A stretch of DNA of 64,000 nucleotides. Source: Microbacterium helvum (GTDB lineage: Bacteria; Actinomycetota; Actinomycetes; Actinomycetales; Microbacteriaceae). Positions within the stretch are counted from its first letter, which is position 1; the number at the start of each line of letters is the position of its first letter. The translations under genes were made by a program, and so were the position numbers. The notes beneath the pieces are model-generated. The model saw nothing but the letters and a program-made list of their open reading frames with translations. It was not told the origin of the DNA and did no database searches. Below are positions 16,921 to 25,914 of the stretch, piece by piece. The DNA lies in assembly GCF_014779795.1 (NCBI RefSeq), contig NZ_JACXZS010000003.1, positions 248,001 to 312,000 of the forward strand, in the 5' to 3' direction.

Positions 16921-17768
16921 CACAGCTCCGTCCGCACGGCGTACAGCTCGGGGAAGAAGGTGAGATCGAGTGCGCGGCGCAGGAACGGCACCCCGCTGGA
17001 GCCGCCGGTGCCGACCTTGAGTCCGATGATGCGCTCGACGGTCTTGAGGTGGCGGAACCTCCACAGCTGGAAGTTGTCCTCCAGATCGACGAGCTCTTCG
17101 CACGTCTCGTACGCGGCCCAGTGGGTCTGCGGGTCGCGGTACACCTCGGTGAATACCGGCACGAGCTCGGGCGTGTAGATCCACGCGGCCGTCACGTCGC
17201 GCTCGAGCACCGACGCCGGAATCGGGTACCCGGTCCGCGCCAGCAGTCGCAGGAACTCGTCGTACAGACTGGGTGCGTCGAGCGCCTCTTGCACGAGCGC
17301 ATGCGCCGTCGGATCGGCCGCGAACACGCGCAGCATCGCGGCGTTCTTGTTGCCGAGCCGGAACTCGACCGCCCGGTACTGGGCGGACTGGAATCCGCTC
17401 GCGTTGCCGAGCACGCCGCGGAACTGCGCGTACTCGGCGGGGGTCAGCGTCGCCAGCACCGACCACTGCTCGGTCAGCGTCTTCTGGATGTGCTTGACGC
17501 GTGCGATGCACTTGAGCGCGGGCGCGAGCTGGTCCTCACGCAGCAGCCGGGACGCGGCTGCGAGCTCGTGCAGGACCAGCTTCAGCCACAGCTCCGTGGT
17601 CTGATGCTGCACGATGAACAGCAGCTCGTCGTGGTGCTCGGGGTCGCTGAGCGGCCGCTGGGCCGACAGCAGCGTCTCGAGATCGAGGTACCCGCCGTAG
17701 CTCATCCGGTCCTGGAAGTCGGTGACGACCGTTCCCTCGATGGGGCGGGTGTTGCGTTCGACGCTCAC
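16920..17768 (-). CDS. kynA: Tryptophan 2,3-dioxygenase
   Basis: Heme dioxygenase opening the indole ring of L-tryptophan to N-formylkynurenine, usually a cytoplasmic tetramer. 282 residues, normal for bacterial TDO. Motifs: YGGYLDLETLL, the substrate-site segment FIVQHQTTELWLK, LGNASGFQSAQYR, the proximal heme histidine in LWRFRHLKTVERIIG, and the GTGGSSG substrate loop. First gene of the operon. The GTG start at 17768 lies 6 nt after TAGGCT, so the transcript is probably leaderless. Confidence 0.97.
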   Translation of the reverse strand: MSVERNTRPIEGTVVTDFQDRMSYGGYLDLETLLSAQRPLSDPEHHDELLFIVQHQTTELWLKLVLHELAAASRLLREDQLAPALKCIARVKHIQKTLTEQWSVLATLTPAEYAQFRGVLGNASGFQSAQYRAVEFRLGNKNAAMLRVFAADPTAHALVQEALDAPSLYDEFLRLLARTGYPIPASVLERDVTAAWIYTPELVPVFTEVYRDPQTHWAAYETCEELVDLEDNFQLWRFRHLKTVERIIGLKVGTGGSSGVPFLRRALDLTFFPELYAVRTEL

Positions 17769-17774
17769 GGCCTC

Positions 17775-17780
17775 AGCCTA
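17775..17780 (-). promoter_or_regulatory. Leaderless -10 element of the kyn operon (TAGGCT)
   Basis: TANNNT hexamer ending 6 nt before the kynA GTG. Confidence 0.6.
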
Positions 17781-17824
17781 ATGAGAGTGGATGCCGTCAC
17801 GTCAGGGCTGCGCGATGGCCGAGG

Positions 17825-17900
17825 CGTTTCGTCTTCGCTCCTTCGTCGCTCCGCGGGGCGACAGCACCGCTCGTTGAGCGAGCGCCAGCGAGACGAAACG
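17825..17900. repeat. Inverted pair of the CGTTGAGCG...GACGAAACG repeat
   Basis: Minus-orientation copy 17825-17854 and plus-orientation copy 17868-17900 around a 13-bp loop, in the gap upstream of kynA and downstream of the glutaredoxin-like gene. Confidence 0.85.
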
Positions 17901-17952
17901 TCGCGAGCCGCCCGTCGGACCCGGCCACGCGAGAACTCTCGCGCGACCGGTG

Positions 17953-18216
17953 TCAGATGAGGGAGAGCTCGCGCAGCTTCGTCTCGACGTCGGCGTTCGA
18001 CGGCTCGACGTGGTGCGAGGCGTCGGGGTACACGACGACGGGGATGTTGGTGCGGCCCGAGATGTCGCGCGCGACGTCCGCGGCGGCGGGGTCGGCGACG
18101 AGGTCGACGTAGGTGTACGAGATGCCGAGCTCGTCGAGCTGCTTCTTCGTGCGGATGCAGTCACGGCACCAGTCGGCGCCGAACATGGTGATGGTGGAGT
18201 CCGAGGGGGAGGTCAT
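17953..18216 (-). CDS. Glutaredoxin-like (mycoredoxin-type) protein
   Basis: 87-residue thioredoxin-fold protein with the redox pair C17-R-D-C20 in ADWCRDC and the cis-proline segment NIPVVVYPD. Actinobacteria use mycothiol, and proteins of this size commonly act as mycoredoxins reducing mycothiol mixed disulfides, or as NrdH-like electron donors. The RD dipeptide differs from the canonical GY of Mrx1, so the precise partner is unsure. The ATG follows GAGAAT-N6, a weaker version of the leaderless pattern, with GGAGG overlapping. Confidence 0.85.
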   Translation of the reverse strand: MTSPSDSTITMFGADWCRDCIRTKKQLDELGISYTYVDLVADPAAADVARDISGRTNIPVVVYPDASHHVEPSNADVETKLRELSLI

Positions 18217-18364
18217 GCCTCCATTCTCTCCCGCGGCGCCTGGACGGGCGCCGGACGCCGCTTCCTCCCCGGGCCGGCCGAAACCAGGTGCGGGCCGCGC
18301 GTATCCCCAGGGTTGGCTGAACGCCCCGCTTCCCGTTCAGGTGCGCGTGGAAAGATGTGCGGCG

Positions 18365-19549
18365 ATGCTCCTGTCGATCGTGGTTCCGACGTTCAACGAA
18401 GCTCCCAACATCGAGGAGCTCGTGCGGCGTATCGCGTCCACTGTCGACGGCGCGGGGATCGAGGCCGAGATCGTGTTCGTCGACGACTCGACCGACACCA
18501 CCGCGGACGTCATCCGCGAGGTCGCCGATCGCGTGACCGCCGAGCGGGATCGGGATGCGGCATCCACGTCTCTTCCCGTGCGGCTGATCCACCGCGACCA
18601 CCCGAGCGGCGGCCTGGGCGGGGCGGTCATGGCCGGGTTCGAGGCGGCCGCGTCCGACGCGTGCCTCGTGATGGACGGCGACCTGCAGCACCCGCCCGAA
18701 GAGATCCCCACGCTGTGGCGTCGCTTCGCGCGCGGCGACGTCGACGTCGTGATCGCGTCCCGGTACGCGGGCGGTGGCACGGCCGGGGGACTCGCCGATC
18801 GCACGCGCGTGATGGTGTCGAAGGGCGCCACCGCGCTGACCCGGGCGATGTTTCCCATCCGCCTCAAGGACGTGTCCGACCCGATGACCGGGTTCTTCCT
18901 CGTCGATCGGCGCACCGTCGACGGCGCGCAGCTGAAGCCGCGCGGGTTCAAGATCCTGCTCGAGATCCTGGCGCGGCGTCCGATGCGGGTCGCCGAGGTG
19001 CCGTTCGACTTCGCCGACCGCCACGCCGGGGAGTCGAAGGCGTCGGTGCGGCAGGGCGTGCACTTCCTCACCCAGCTGACCGCGCTGCGGTTCGGCAAGA
19101 TGTCGCTGTTCGCGATCATCGGCGGCCTCGGCGCGATCGTCAACATCGCGATCGTGTGGGCGCTGACCCATCTCGACGTGGACTACATCGTGGCGGCCGT
19201 CATCGCCGCCGAGGTGACGATCATCGGCAACTTCCTGCTGCAGGAGCGCTTCGTCTTCCAGGACATGCGTGAGAACGCCTCGGGTGTGTGGCAGCGGTTC
19301 GCCAAGTCGTTCGCGTTCAACAACGCCGAGGCGGTCATCCGCATCCCGATCGTCGCGCTCATGGTGTCGAGCGGCCACATCTCGGCGGTCGTCGCGACGG
19401 CCATCACCCTCGTCATCGCGTTCTTCGTGCGGTTCGTGTTCCACTCGCTGGTCGTCTACGCGCCGCGCAAGGCCGGGGTCGCGGCATCCCCTGCCCGCGT
19501 GCTCGTCGACGAGCTCGACGCACAGGCGACCGCGCCCGGCGAGCTGTGA
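18365..19549 (+). CDS. GT2 glycosyltransferase fused to a GtrA-like membrane domain
   Basis: 394 residues. Residues 1-230 are a GT-A fold of the dolichol/polyprenol-phosphate sugar synthase type: SIVVPTFNEAPNIEEL, VFVDDSTD, the metal-binding VMDGDLQHPPEE and SDPMTGFFLVDR. Residues about 240-375 hold four hydrophobic helices of the GtrA type (FAIIGGLGAIVNIAIVWAL; NFLLQERFVF). The fusion is common in actinobacteria and should make a polyprenyl-phosphate sugar (mannose or glucose) at the membrane and help flip or use it in cell-wall glycan or protein glycosylation. The start is placed at the ATG directly before the GT fold. Confidence 0.9.
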   Translation: MLLSIVVPTFNEAPNIEELVRRIASTVDGAGIEAEIVFVDDSTDTTADVIREVADRVTAERDRDAASTSLPVRLIHRDHPSGGLGGAVMAGFEAAASDACLVMDGDLQHPPEEIPTLWRRFARGDVDVVIASRYAGGGTAGGLADRTRVMVSKGATALTRAMFPIRLKDVSDPMTGFFLVDRRTVDGAQLKPRGFKILLEILARRPMRVAEVPFDFADRHAGESKASVRQGVHFLTQLTALRFGKMSLFAIIGGLGAIVNIAIVWALTHLDVDYIVAAVIAAEVTIIGNFLLQERFVFQDMRENASGVWQRFAKSFAFNNAEAVIRIPIVALMVSSGHISAVVATAITLVIAFFVRFVFHSLVVYAPRKAGVAASPARVLVDELDAQATAPGEL

Positions 19550-19574
19550 GGGGCGAGCCCCGGCACGCGCCTCG

Positions 19575-20720
19575 TCAGTCGATCATCCCGATCAGGGCGT
19601 CGAGCCCCATGCCGTAGTTGACCCGCTGCACCGGCAGCGCGAGCTTGTCTGCGCCGATCGTGACGTAGCCCGGTTCGATCGTGCGGGCCATCTCGAAGCC
19701 GGCCTGCGCGACGCCCTGCTCGGCGGTGTCGTTGTAATGCCCATAGGGGTAGGCCACGACCTCTTTCACGCCGAGCACCCCTGCCGAGGTCTCCAGGTCG
19801 GCCGCGATCTGATCCGCGGTCCAGTTGACCATGCGTCCTTTGCCGTTGTCACCGGCCTGGTGCATGTCGTGCGTGTGCGAGCGGCGCAGCACGTAGGGGC
19901 TCGGCGCCGGGTCCTGTCGATAGGCCGTGATCATGAACGACGTCGTGAGCACCTTGTACTTGTCGACGACGGGCGCCGCGAGATCGAACCATGTCTGGTC
20001 GGCGTCGTCGTCGGTGACGATCACCGAATGGTTCGGCAGGAACAGCCGCCCGTCGATGAACGCCGACAGCTCATCCCACGTCGGCAGGTAGAAGCCGCCC
20101 GCCGCGATGTGGCTCATGTGCGCGTCGAAGTCGCCGATGTAGGCGTAGTTGCCGCGCAGCCAGCCGGACTCGCCCTCGGGCTTCGCGGTGAACTGGTGGT
20201 ACATCAGGATCGGGATGCGGGCGGCCTCGGCCGCGTTCTGCTCAGGGCTGACCCACGCGGCGTGCAGGGTCACGCGCCGGTCCGTGCACACGACGGGCTC
20301 GGAGCCGTTGATCCGTCCGGGGATGGCGAGCGCGGCGGCATCCGCCGGTGTGGCGTACCACCCGCCGAACACGAGCCCCTCGCGCGACGGGATCGGCAGC
20401 CCGGTGTACAGCAGGCCCTGCGTCTGCAGCATCGGGTCGTCGGCGATGCCGTCGCCCGCGAAGCTCACCGCGCACGCCGCGGGGTCGGCGGTGGCGGCGA
20501 GCAGCTGCTCCTCCGGCGTGAGGGGCGTGGGGGTCGGCGTCGGTGAAGGCGAGGCCGTGGGAGTGGCGGCGGCCGTGGGTGCGGCCTCCGCTCCTGCCCG
20601 TGCCATGCCGATGGCCGTGACCGTGCCGACGACCGTGGCGAGCAGCACGATGCCGATCGCGAGCCCGGTGAACAGGCGCGCCCGTCTGCGCCGAGGCGCG
20701 GGCGTGCCGAACGTGGCCAT
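19575..20720 (-). CDS. Membrane-anchored polysaccharide deacetylase
   Basis: 381 residues: a basic N-terminus (RRRRAR), one membrane helix (about 18-40), a Thr/Pro-rich wall-spanning linker (SPSPTPTPTPLTP), a ~100-residue N-terminal domain, then a NodB-like carbohydrate esterase domain. Metal and catalytic motifs are VIVTDDDAD, the HTHDMH region and PYGHYND. CE4 enzymes deacetylate peptidoglycan or other surface glycans outside the cell. The cysteine-bearing domain before NodB (AACAVSF ... PVVCTDRR) is probably an extra wall- or substrate-binding module. It is convergent with the glycosyltransferase gene, with only 25 bp between stops. Confidence 0.88.
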   Translation of the reverse strand: MATFGTPAPRRRRARLFTGLAIGIVLLATVVGTVTAIGMARAGAEAAPTAAATPTASPSPTPTPTPLTPEEQLLAATADPAACAVSFAGDGIADDPMLQTQGLLYTGLPIPSREGLVFGGWYATPADAAALAIPGRINGSEPVVCTDRRVTLHAAWVSPEQNAAEAARIPILMYHQFTAKPEGESGWLRGNYAYIGDFDAHMSHIAAGGFYLPTWDELSAFIDGRLFLPNHSVIVTDDDADQTWFDLAAPVVDKYKVLTTSFMITAYRQDPAPSPYVLRRSHTHDMHQAGDNGKGRMVNWTADQIAADLETSAGVLGVKEVVAYPYGHYNDTAEQGVAQAGFEMARTIEPGYVTIGADKLALPVQRVNYGMGLDALIGMID

Positions 20721-20822
20721 GCTTATCCCCAGATCCGGGCCGCGATTCCCCACGCGGCTGTCCCCCTGCAGAATACCCGCTCGCGGCCCCGCACCCGCTC
20801 CGCTCGCGGCCCTCCGTGACTT

Positions 20823-20974
20823 CCGCTCCGCAGTCAGCTCCTGCGGCTCAATCGGGTGCCGGGGGCAAGAGGTGACTGCGGAAGTCGGTGGGGTGCAGCA
20901 CCGCGACCCCGCTCCGCAGTCAGCTCCTGCGGCTCAATCGGGTGCCGGGGGCAAGAGGTGACTGCGGAAGTCGG
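20823..20974. repeat. Duplicated 66-bp repeat with TCCGCAGTCA kernel
   Basis: Exact 66-bp copies at 20823-20888 and 20909-20974, separated by 20 bp. Each starts with CCGCTCCGCAGTCA and ends with TGACTGCGGAAGTCGG, so each can fold on itself. The kernel is shared with the cluster at 12861-12997. The gap 20721-20998 contains nothing else apart from promoters. Confidence 0.9.
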
Positions 20975-20986
20975 GTGGGATGCGGG

Positions 20987-20992
20987 TACGGT
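20987..20992 (+). promoter_or_regulatory. Leaderless -10 element (TACGGT)
   Basis: TANNNT hexamer ending 6 nt before ATG 20999. Confidence 0.55.
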
Positions 20993-20998
20993 GGGCGG

Positions 20999-21370
20999 AT
21001 GCTGCCCGCGGACTGGATCGCACACCGGCGCCCTGACGGTGAGCTGCTCGGCTGGATGCGCCCCGATGGGGAGGGCTTCCGGGTGTTCGACCTGCTCGGG
21101 CGCGAGCGCACGCCCGGCGGGCCCGACGGCGCGCCGCTGGAGTGGCTCGACGCCGAAGAGCTGCTCGACGAGCTCGGCATCGGGTACCTCGCCGACCGCT
21201 GGACGCTGCGGCTGCCCGACGGCGCCGAGCGCCCCGTGCGCATCGGGGAGGCGAGCCCGCGCGGTGTCGTCGTGGTGGCCGACGAGTACGGCGCGGCCTC
21301 GGCGGTGGGCGCGAATCCCGAGCGGTTCGCGCTGCCGTTCCCCGTCGGCGACGCACTCGCCCCGCGCTGA
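20999..21370 (+). CDS. Hypothetical protein, 123 aa
   Basis: A small soluble protein, acidic overall, with a beta-rich pattern (LLGWMRPDGEGFRVFDLLGRE; WTLRLPDGAERPVRIGEASP) and a predicted helix DAEELLDELG. Conserved-looking DG turns suggest a compact beta fold. I do not recognise the family. The start is supported by the leaderless -10. It lies 21 bp upstream of the ACT-domain gene, which has its own leaderless promoter, so co-function is uncertain. Confidence 0.7.
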   Translation: MLPADWIAHRRPDGELLGWMRPDGEGFRVFDLLGRERTPGGPDGAPLEWLDAEELLDELGIGYLADRWTLRLPDGAERPVRIGEASPRGVVVVADEYGAASAVGANPERFALPFPVGDALAPR

Positions 21371-21379
21371 CCGCGTCGG

Positions 21380-21385
21380 TACAGT
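21380..21385 (+). promoter_or_regulatory. Leaderless -10 element of the ACT-domain gene (TACAGT)
   Basis: TANNNT hexamer ending 6 nt before ATG 21392. Confidence 0.6.
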
Positions 21386-21391
21386 GAGCGC

Positions 21392-21907
21392 ATGACGACG
21401 CTCGTGCTCACCGTGGTCGGCGACGACCGGTCCGGACTCGTCGCGGCGGTCGCCGACGTCGTCGGGGCGCACGGCGGCAACTGGGAGAACAGCCAGCTCG
21501 CCGAGCTCGCCGGCGCGTTCGCCGGCATCATCGAGGTGTCGGTCGACCGTGAGCACGCCGACGATCTGCGCGCCGCGCTGTCGACGCTCGAGGGCCTGCT
21601 GAAGGTCACGGTGCATGCGGGTTCGGAAGAGACGGTGGATGCCGCCGCCACCCGTCCGCTCACGCTCGAGGTCGTCGGCAACGACCGCTCCGGCATCGTG
21701 CGCGACATCACCTCGGTGCTCGGGCACCAGGGCGTGACGATCGACCGCATGACCACCCGCACCACGGATGCCGCGATGTACGGCGGGCGGCTGTTCGAGG
21801 CGACGGTGACCGCCCGGGTTCCGGCATCCGTCGATCTCGACGCTCTCACCGCGGAGCTCGAGCGTCTCGCGACCGAGATCCAGGTCGACGTCACCCTCGG
21901 CGGCTGA
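21392..21907 (+). CDS. Double ACT-domain protein (GcvR-like)
   Basis: 171 residues made of two ACT domains, each opening with the same pattern: TVVGDDRSGLVAAVADVVG (about 6-24) and EVVGNDRSGIVRDITSVLG (about 91-109). ACT domains bind amino acids. Paired ACT proteins of this size resemble GcvR, the regulator of glycine cleavage in Enterobacteria, and similar amino-acid-sensing proteins in actinobacteria. No catalytic domain is present. The partner and ligand are unknown. Confidence 0.88.
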   Translation: MTTLVLTVVGDDRSGLVAAVADVVGAHGGNWENSQLAELAGAFAGIIEVSVDREHADDLRAALSTLEGLLKVTVHAGSEETVDAAATRPLTLEVVGNDRSGIVRDITSVLGHQGVTIDRMTTRTTDAAMYGGRLFEATVTARVPASVDLDALTAELERLATEIQVDVTLGG

Positions 21908-21913
21908 GCCTCC

Positions 21914-24900
21914 TCACGCGAGATCGCGCAGCCGCGCCGTCAGGCCGCTCCCGCCGTCGGCGCGCCGCTCGTACGCGACGGCGATGATGAGCAGCACCGC
22001 CCCGACCACCGAGAGCGTGATCCACCACGGCATCGCCTCGATGCCCCGCCCGATCTGCACGACGAACGCCAGCACGTTCTCGACGGGCAGGACGACGATC
22101 CCGATCAGGAACGGCGCTGCCAGCCGCAGCGTCGCGCCGACGAGGATCGCCACCAGCGCGATCACCATGACGAGGATCGCGCGCCACGTCCGCGGGTCGG
22201 TGTAGGTCGCGGCCACCGACGCGCTGAGCGTCACGATGAGCCCGGGGCCGAGGAGTGCCCACGATCCGGTCCACCCGGTCGGCCACGCCATGAGCGAGCG
22301 ATGGGGCTCCGCCATCGGCGAGGCCGCCGAGCCGCGCATCGCGAGCGCACCGGCGGCGAGCAGGAACAGGCCGAGCGGCAGCGAGAACCATTCCACGCGC
22401 AGGTCGCGCGGGCTCCAGGCCACGACGGCCGTCACGAACGCCACGGCGAACACGAACCACACCGGCGGCAGCCCGGTCGTTCCGCGCAGGCCGCGGGCCG
22501 CGGCGAGGACCATGAGCGCGAGGAAGGCGAGCGAGAGTCCCCACATGGTCCAGATCGCGACCCAGTCGCGCTCGATCCCCGGCCATGCCGCCACCGCGAC
22601 GATGAGCACTGCCGGAGCGCCCAGCCAGCGGGTGCGCGCGAGCACGGACGCGGGAACTGCCTGCGTCCGCAGCGCCGCTGCCGCCATCGCCGCCGCGCCG
22701 GCGCCGACGATCCCGAACGCGAGCGCCCCGAGGAGCGCCGGATCGGTCGGCGCCGTGTCGACGCCCATGCCCCACCGCACGCCCTGCACGGCGGCCGCGC
22801 ACGCGGCGACGATCGCGACGGCCAGGGTCGGCGTCCGCAGTGCCCGCAGTCGGCGCATGCGGGGCGCGTCCGCCCGCGAGACGATGAGGGATGCCGCCAC
22901 CAGAAGCCATGCGGACGCCACCAGCGCGAGGGTCCGGGTCGGCAGCGCCCCGACCGTCGCGAGCGACGAGCCGGCAGCATCCACCCGTCCCGCGGCCGAG
23001 GCGATCAGCACCGGGATCACCGCGGCGGCCAGCCCCGCGGCGTACAGGCCGGACGCCCGCCGGCCGCGCGCGGTCAGCACGACGGCGATCGCGGCCGCGC
23101 CGAGCGCAGGCGGCAGCAGGTACGGCTCCAGCCCGCTCACGCCGGCGAGGCCCCACGCGCTCCACAGGGCACCCGTGAAGGCGGCGCCGGAGAGCGGCCA
23201 CGCGTAGCGACGCGGTGAGACGATCGCCATCGCCGAGAAGCCGACGCCGAGGATCGCGAGCACCAGCAGCGTCGTGGGAAGCCCGGCCGCGGTGCGGATG
23301 AGCGCGAGCCCGACGGCGATCGCGCCGGTGAGCAGCGCGGACGCCTCGATCGCGATCCGCGCGGCGCGGGCGGACGCATTCGCCACCCGGATCGCGAGTG
23401 CCGCACCGATCACATCGCTCGCGGCGAGGACGCCCGCGACGATCGCGGCGATCACCGGCAGCACGACAGGGGACCCGCTCATCGGCAGCAGCTGCGCGCC
23501 CAGGCATACCGCGACCACCGCGATCGCGGGCACCAGTGTCGCGGCAGCGAGCGTTCGCACCACGATCCCGAGGCCGGGACGCGTCGTGATCACCAGCGTG
23601 AGCGCGAGACCGAAGATGACGGCGGTCGACAGCGCCGTCCAGCCACTGCGCTCGAACAGCGCCTGCAGCACTCCGATCGCGAACGGCACCGTCGTCACGG
23701 TGAGCACCGCGTACCACTCGCGCCGCGGCACGCGTCGCGCGAACGTCACCGCGATCGCCACTGCTCCGGCGGCGCACGTCGTGAGGCACACCACCACGAT
23801 CGGGTCGAGACCCGCCCTGGCGAGTGCGGTCGCCAGCACCACGAGCGCGTAGGCGAAGCCGAGCCCGACATGCACGAAGCGGACGGTGCGCGGCACGGTC
23901 AGTGCCAGCACGCCGACGCTCGCGACCACGGCTGCGCCCGCCCACGCGGTGAGATCGTCGTCCGCCCACGACAGCAGCACCGCGCCCACGACGGCGGCGT
24001 GCGCCCCGACCACGAGCGGCAGACGCACCGCCGGCTGGGCTCCGTGCGCCGCCGTCGCGGCGACCGCGCTCGCGGTGATCGCCGCGCCCAGCGCGAGAGC
24101 GATCCGCAGCCGCAGGTCGAGGCCGGGAAGCGTCAGCACGGTGAGGAACGCCAGCACCGCATACCAGGCGCCGGCCGCGCCCAGCCAGCGGGTGCTGAGA
24201 GGCTGCGGATCCGCCGCGCCGCGCGCGCTCTCGTCGGTCCGGGTGAGGGCGGCGAACGCCGCCAGCGTGAGCGCCAGCGCCGCGAGTCCGGCCGGCAGCC
24301 CCCACGCACTCGCGGTCGGCAGGACGGTGAGGGACTCGCCGGGTCGTGACAGTCCGGCGGTGAGCGTCAGCAGCGCCATGAGCGTCGGCGCCGCGGCGAC
24401 CAGGGCGACCACGAACAGCGCGCCGACGAACAGTGCGCCGCGCGACGCCAGGCGCTGCAGCGGCGTGAGCGCGCCCAGCACCACGAGCCCGGCCCCCGCG
24501 GCCGTCGGGAAGAGGGCGATCCACACCCCGACCGTCCCGATCGAGAGCGTGCCGAGCGACAGCGCGGTCACGGCGCCGACCACCGCCGCGCCGGCGAGGC
24601 CGCTCCACAGCTCGCGGGTCGGCCGGTAGGTCGCCGTCACCGAGACGGCGGCGATCGCGAGCAGCGTGCCGCTCGTGACCCACACCGGCGACAGCGCCGT
24701 CTCGCCGACGGCGCCCGGGATCGCCGCGACCGCGGCCGCCACGAACGACAGCTGCGCGACGGTGAGCGCGACGCACTCCGCGGTGCGGTCGCCCTGTCGC
24801 GCGGCCCGGGCGATCAGCGCGCTCGCCGCCGCCGCGGAGGCGAGCAGGCCCGCCGTCAGGGCGAGCATCGATGCCGCGCCCGCCGACAGCAGCAGCGGTA

Positions 24901-25669
24901 CGGCCGACAGCACGAGCAGGCCGCACCACGTCCACGACCGGATCCCCGCCCGCGGGCCCAGCAGCGCCAGCGCACCTCCGGCGACCAGGGCGGCGAGACC
25001 GCTCGAGACCCACGCGTCGGCCGCGAACGGCAGCGCCGCCGTCACCGTGAGCGCGAGGAACACCACACCGAGCGCGCCGACCGCCTCGGCCGAGAACCGC
25101 AGCCGGCGCCGTGCCAGGAACGCTGCGCCACCGAGGAACGCCGCCGCGATGACCCCCATGATCGCCGTGCGCGCAGCCGGATCGTCGAGATCCGGGTTGA
25201 AGAAGGTGAACACCAGCGCGGCGATCGCGACGAGTCCCGCGCCCGCCACCGCGAGCACGGACTGCACCGACGCCGACGATCCGGACGGCGATGCGGCGAC
25301 GGCATCCCGCACCGCCACAGGCGGCACCGGCCCGCTCGGCACGCGTCCGTCTGGAAGGGGAGAAGTGGATGCCGCCGCCCCCGGTGTCCCGGCGCCCGCT
25401 GTCGCGGGACCCGGCGCCGGGCTCGGCAGCGCCACCGCGGGCACACGGTCGAGCACAGCCTGCCGCGCGCGCAGCGCGTCGACCGCGCGCTGCGAGGCGA
25501 GCCAGAGGTCGCGGCCGACGGCGCCGGCGAAGTCGGCGCCGCAGGTCGGGCAGCGCCGCTCCGACACGATGCCCGCCGCGCACACCGGGCAGCGCACCAC
25601 ATCGAGCAGCTCGGCGATCGCCTTGTCGTTCCATGCGGGGGAGCGCCGCTCGCGGACGACGGAGGTCAT
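21914..25669 (-). CDS. Giant polytopic membrane protein of the SCO7613 type with N-terminal zinc ribbon
   Basis: 1251 residues. A four-cysteine zinc ribbon is at the N-terminus (C27, C30, C40, C43 in CPVC ... CPTC), then a Pro/Ala-rich linker to about residue 130, then an almost uninterrupted series of some 30-35 hydrophobic helices to the end. Streptomyces SCO7613-type proteins have this architecture; no biochemical role is established to my knowledge. Third gene of the DUF2975-XRE operon, overlapping the XRE gene by 4 bp (ATGA), so all three should be expressed together. The cytoplasmic ribbon may bind another protein or nucleic acid; transport or lipid handling is only a guess. Confidence 0.85.
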   Translation of the reverse strand: MTSVVRERRSPAWNDKAIAELLDVVRCPVCAAGIVSERRCPTCGADFAGAVGRDLWLASQRAVDALRARQAVLDRVPAVALPSPAPGPATAGAGTPGAAASTSPLPDGRVPSGPVPPVAVRDAVAASPSGSSASVQSVLAVAGAGLVAIAALVFTFFNPDLDDPAARTAIMGVIAAAFLGGAAFLARRRLRFSAEAVGALGVVFLALTVTAALPFAADAWVSSGLAALVAGGALALLGPRAGIRSWTWCGLLVLSAVPLLLSAGAASMLALTAGLLASAAAASALIARAARQGDRTAECVALTVAQLSFVAAAVAAIPGAVGETALSPVWVTSGTLLAIAAVSVTATYRPTRELWSGLAGAAVVGAVTALSLGTLSIGTVGVWIALFPTAAGAGLVVLGALTPLQRLASRGALFVGALFVVALVAAAPTLMALLTLTAGLSRPGESLTVLPTASAWGLPAGLAALALTLAAFAALTRTDESARGAADPQPLSTRWLGAAGAWYAVLAFLTVLTLPGLDLRLRIALALGAAITASAVAATAAHGAQPAVRLPLVVGAHAAVVGAVLLSWADDDLTAWAGAAVVASVGVLALTVPRTVRFVHVGLGFAYALVVLATALARAGLDPIVVVCLTTCAAGAVAIAVTFARRVPRREWYAVLTVTTVPFAIGVLQALFERSGWTALSTAVIFGLALTLVITTRPGLGIVVRTLAAATLVPAIAVVAVCLGAQLLPMSGSPVVLPVIAAIVAGVLAASDVIGAALAIRVANASARAARIAIEASALLTGAIAVGLALIRTAAGLPTTLLVLAILGVGFSAMAIVSPRRYAWPLSGAAFTGALWSAWGLAGVSGLEPYLLPPALGAAAIAVVLTARGRRASGLYAAGLAAAVIPVLIASAAGRVDAAGSSLATVGALPTRTLALVASAWLLVAASLIVSRADAPRMRRLRALRTPTLAVAIVAACAAAVQGVRWGMGVDTAPTDPALLGALAFGIVGAGAAAMAAAALRTQAVPASVLARTRWLGAPAVLIVAVAAWPGIERDWVAIWTMWGLSLAFLALMVLAAARGLRGTTGLPPVWFVFAVAFVTAVVAWSPRDLRVEWFSLPLGLFLLAAGALAMRGSAASPMAEPHRSLMAWPTGWTGSWALLGPGLIVTLSASVAATYTDPRTWRAILVMVIALVAILVGATLRLAAPFLIGIVVLPVENVLAFVVQIGRGIEAMPWWITLSVVGAVLLIIAVAYERRADGGSGLTARLRDLA

Positions 25670-25914
25670 TGCTCCGCCCCGGCCTCGTCGCCGACGGCCG
25701 CCGGATGGTCGTCGGGCACCCATTCGAGGATGTCGCCGGGCTGGCACTCCAGCACGCGGCAGATCGCGTCGAGCGTGGTGAAGCGCACCGCCTTCGCGCG
25801 GCCGTTCTTGAGCACCGACACGTTGGCCGGCGTGATGTCGATCGCGGCGGCGAAGTCGGTGACCGACATCTTCTTCTTCGCCAGCTGGACGTCGAGGTTG
25901 ATGATGATCGGCAT
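25666..25914 (-). CDS. XRE-family helix-turn-helix regulator (YozG-like)
   Basis: 82 residues comprising one Cro/CI-type HTH (LAKKKMSVTDFAAAIDI as helices 1-2, TPANVSVLKNGRAKAVRF as the recognition part, TLDAICRVLECQPGDIL closing) and a short acidic tail. Such mini-regulators typically sit next to DUF2975 membrane proteins and may be held at the membrane by them. It has a 1-bp overlap with DUF2975 upstream and a 4-bp overlap with the giant membrane protein downstream. The repeats at 26398-26432 are its likely binding sites. Confidence 0.92.
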   Translation of the reverse strand: MPIIINLDVQLAKKKMSVTDFAAAIDITPANVSVLKNGRAKAVRFTTLDAICRVLECQPGDILEWVPDDHPAAVGDEAGAEQ

